A DNA stretch of 5,871 nucleotides from Verrucomicrobiota bacterium (GTDB taxonomy: Bacteria > Verrucomicrobiota > Verrucomicrobiia > Limisphaerales > JAEYXS01), in assembly GCA_023431185.1 (NCBI GenBank), contig JAEYXS010000045.1, positions 1 to 5,871 on the forward strand, in the 5' to 3' direction. How positions within the stretch are numbered: the first letter of the stretch is position 1; every line of letters starts with the position of its first letter. Shown piece after piece: positions 5,674 through 5,871 of this stretch. The position numbers and the translations under genes were made by a program. The notes below the pieces were generated by a model. That model had not been told where the DNA came from. It worked only from the letters and a program-made list of their open reading frames with translations, and made no database searches.

Positions 5674-5871
5674 CATTAGCAGCCCGTTTACCCCGCACCT
5701 CTTGGTCGGGGTCGCAAATTAAATCATTCCCTCGAAGTGACCTGCCATCCAGTTTGTTCCGTGTGACCCTCCGCGATAGCATCCTGTTCTGCGGCACTCT
5801 AGCCACCAGTCCACACCTCCCGCACCAAACCCCCGCCAGCCACTTCCCTTAACCATCAATGGACTCCCATA
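5674..5871. other. Gene-free stretch at the right edge
   Basis: No convincing gene is seen here. A 65-codon open frame (5655-5852) starts inside the terminator hairpin and has no domain-like or membrane features. An ATG at 5859-5861 followed by GAC-TCC-CAT could be the first codons of a gene running out of the window, but there is no Shine-Dalgarno sequence before it and too little is visible to call it. The stretch may hold the promoter of a following rightward gene. Confidence 0.4.

Noticed and set aside
1..5871. CRISPR array, tRNA, rRNA, insertion sequence or phage attachment site
   Set aside because: I saw no regularly spaced repeats, no cloverleaf-like or rRNA-like stretch, no transposase frame and no flanking direct repeats.

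Overview
The window reads as chromosomal DNA of a GC-rich, Gram-negative-type bacterium. Three predicted products have Sec-type signal peptides and are not membrane-spanning, one is a likely outer-membrane beta-barrel ending in Phe, and one is a two-haem c-type cytochrome. The style of the PQQ-type propeller, the exported FecR-domain protein and the barrel type fit the Planctomycetota/Verrucomicrobiota group, with Verrucomicrobiota my preferred guess. That is an inference from protein style: there is no rRNA or marker gene here.

Layout. (1) Positions 1-1147, + strand: the 3' part of a PQQ-like beta-propeller gene whose 5' end lies outside the window. An in-frame amber codon at 20-22 interrupts what otherwise reads as continuous propeller sequence. 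(2) 1148-1356: a short gap between convergent genes carrying two inverted, related hairpin elements of REP/BIME type. (3) 1357-2145, - strand: an exported dihaem cytochrome c, starting at TTG behind a strong Shine-Dalgarno sequence. (4) 2146-2382: a divergent intergenic region that should hold the promoters for both directions. (5) 2383-5612, + strand: a compact three-gene cluster. It encodes an exported protein of unknown family, an exported FecR-domain protein with a C-terminal DUF2135-like domain (joined to the first by an ATGA stop/start overlap), and an outer-membrane beta-barrel protein. (6) 5613-5871: a strong hairpin that probably ends the cluster, then about 200 bases with no convincing gene.

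How the genes fit together. The cytochrome is probably a periplasmic electron carrier, but no partner oxidase or reductase is visible. The three-gene cluster is the most interesting part. All three products are predicted to leave the cytoplasm and the genes are tightly packed, so they may form one envelope-associated unit: a periplasmic or surface FecR/DUF2135 protein, a barrel in the outer membrane and an accessory exported protein. No sigma factor, TonB receptor or other classical FecR partner is present, so this is not an ordinary FecIRA-type signalling locus. Its function cannot be read from the sequence alone.
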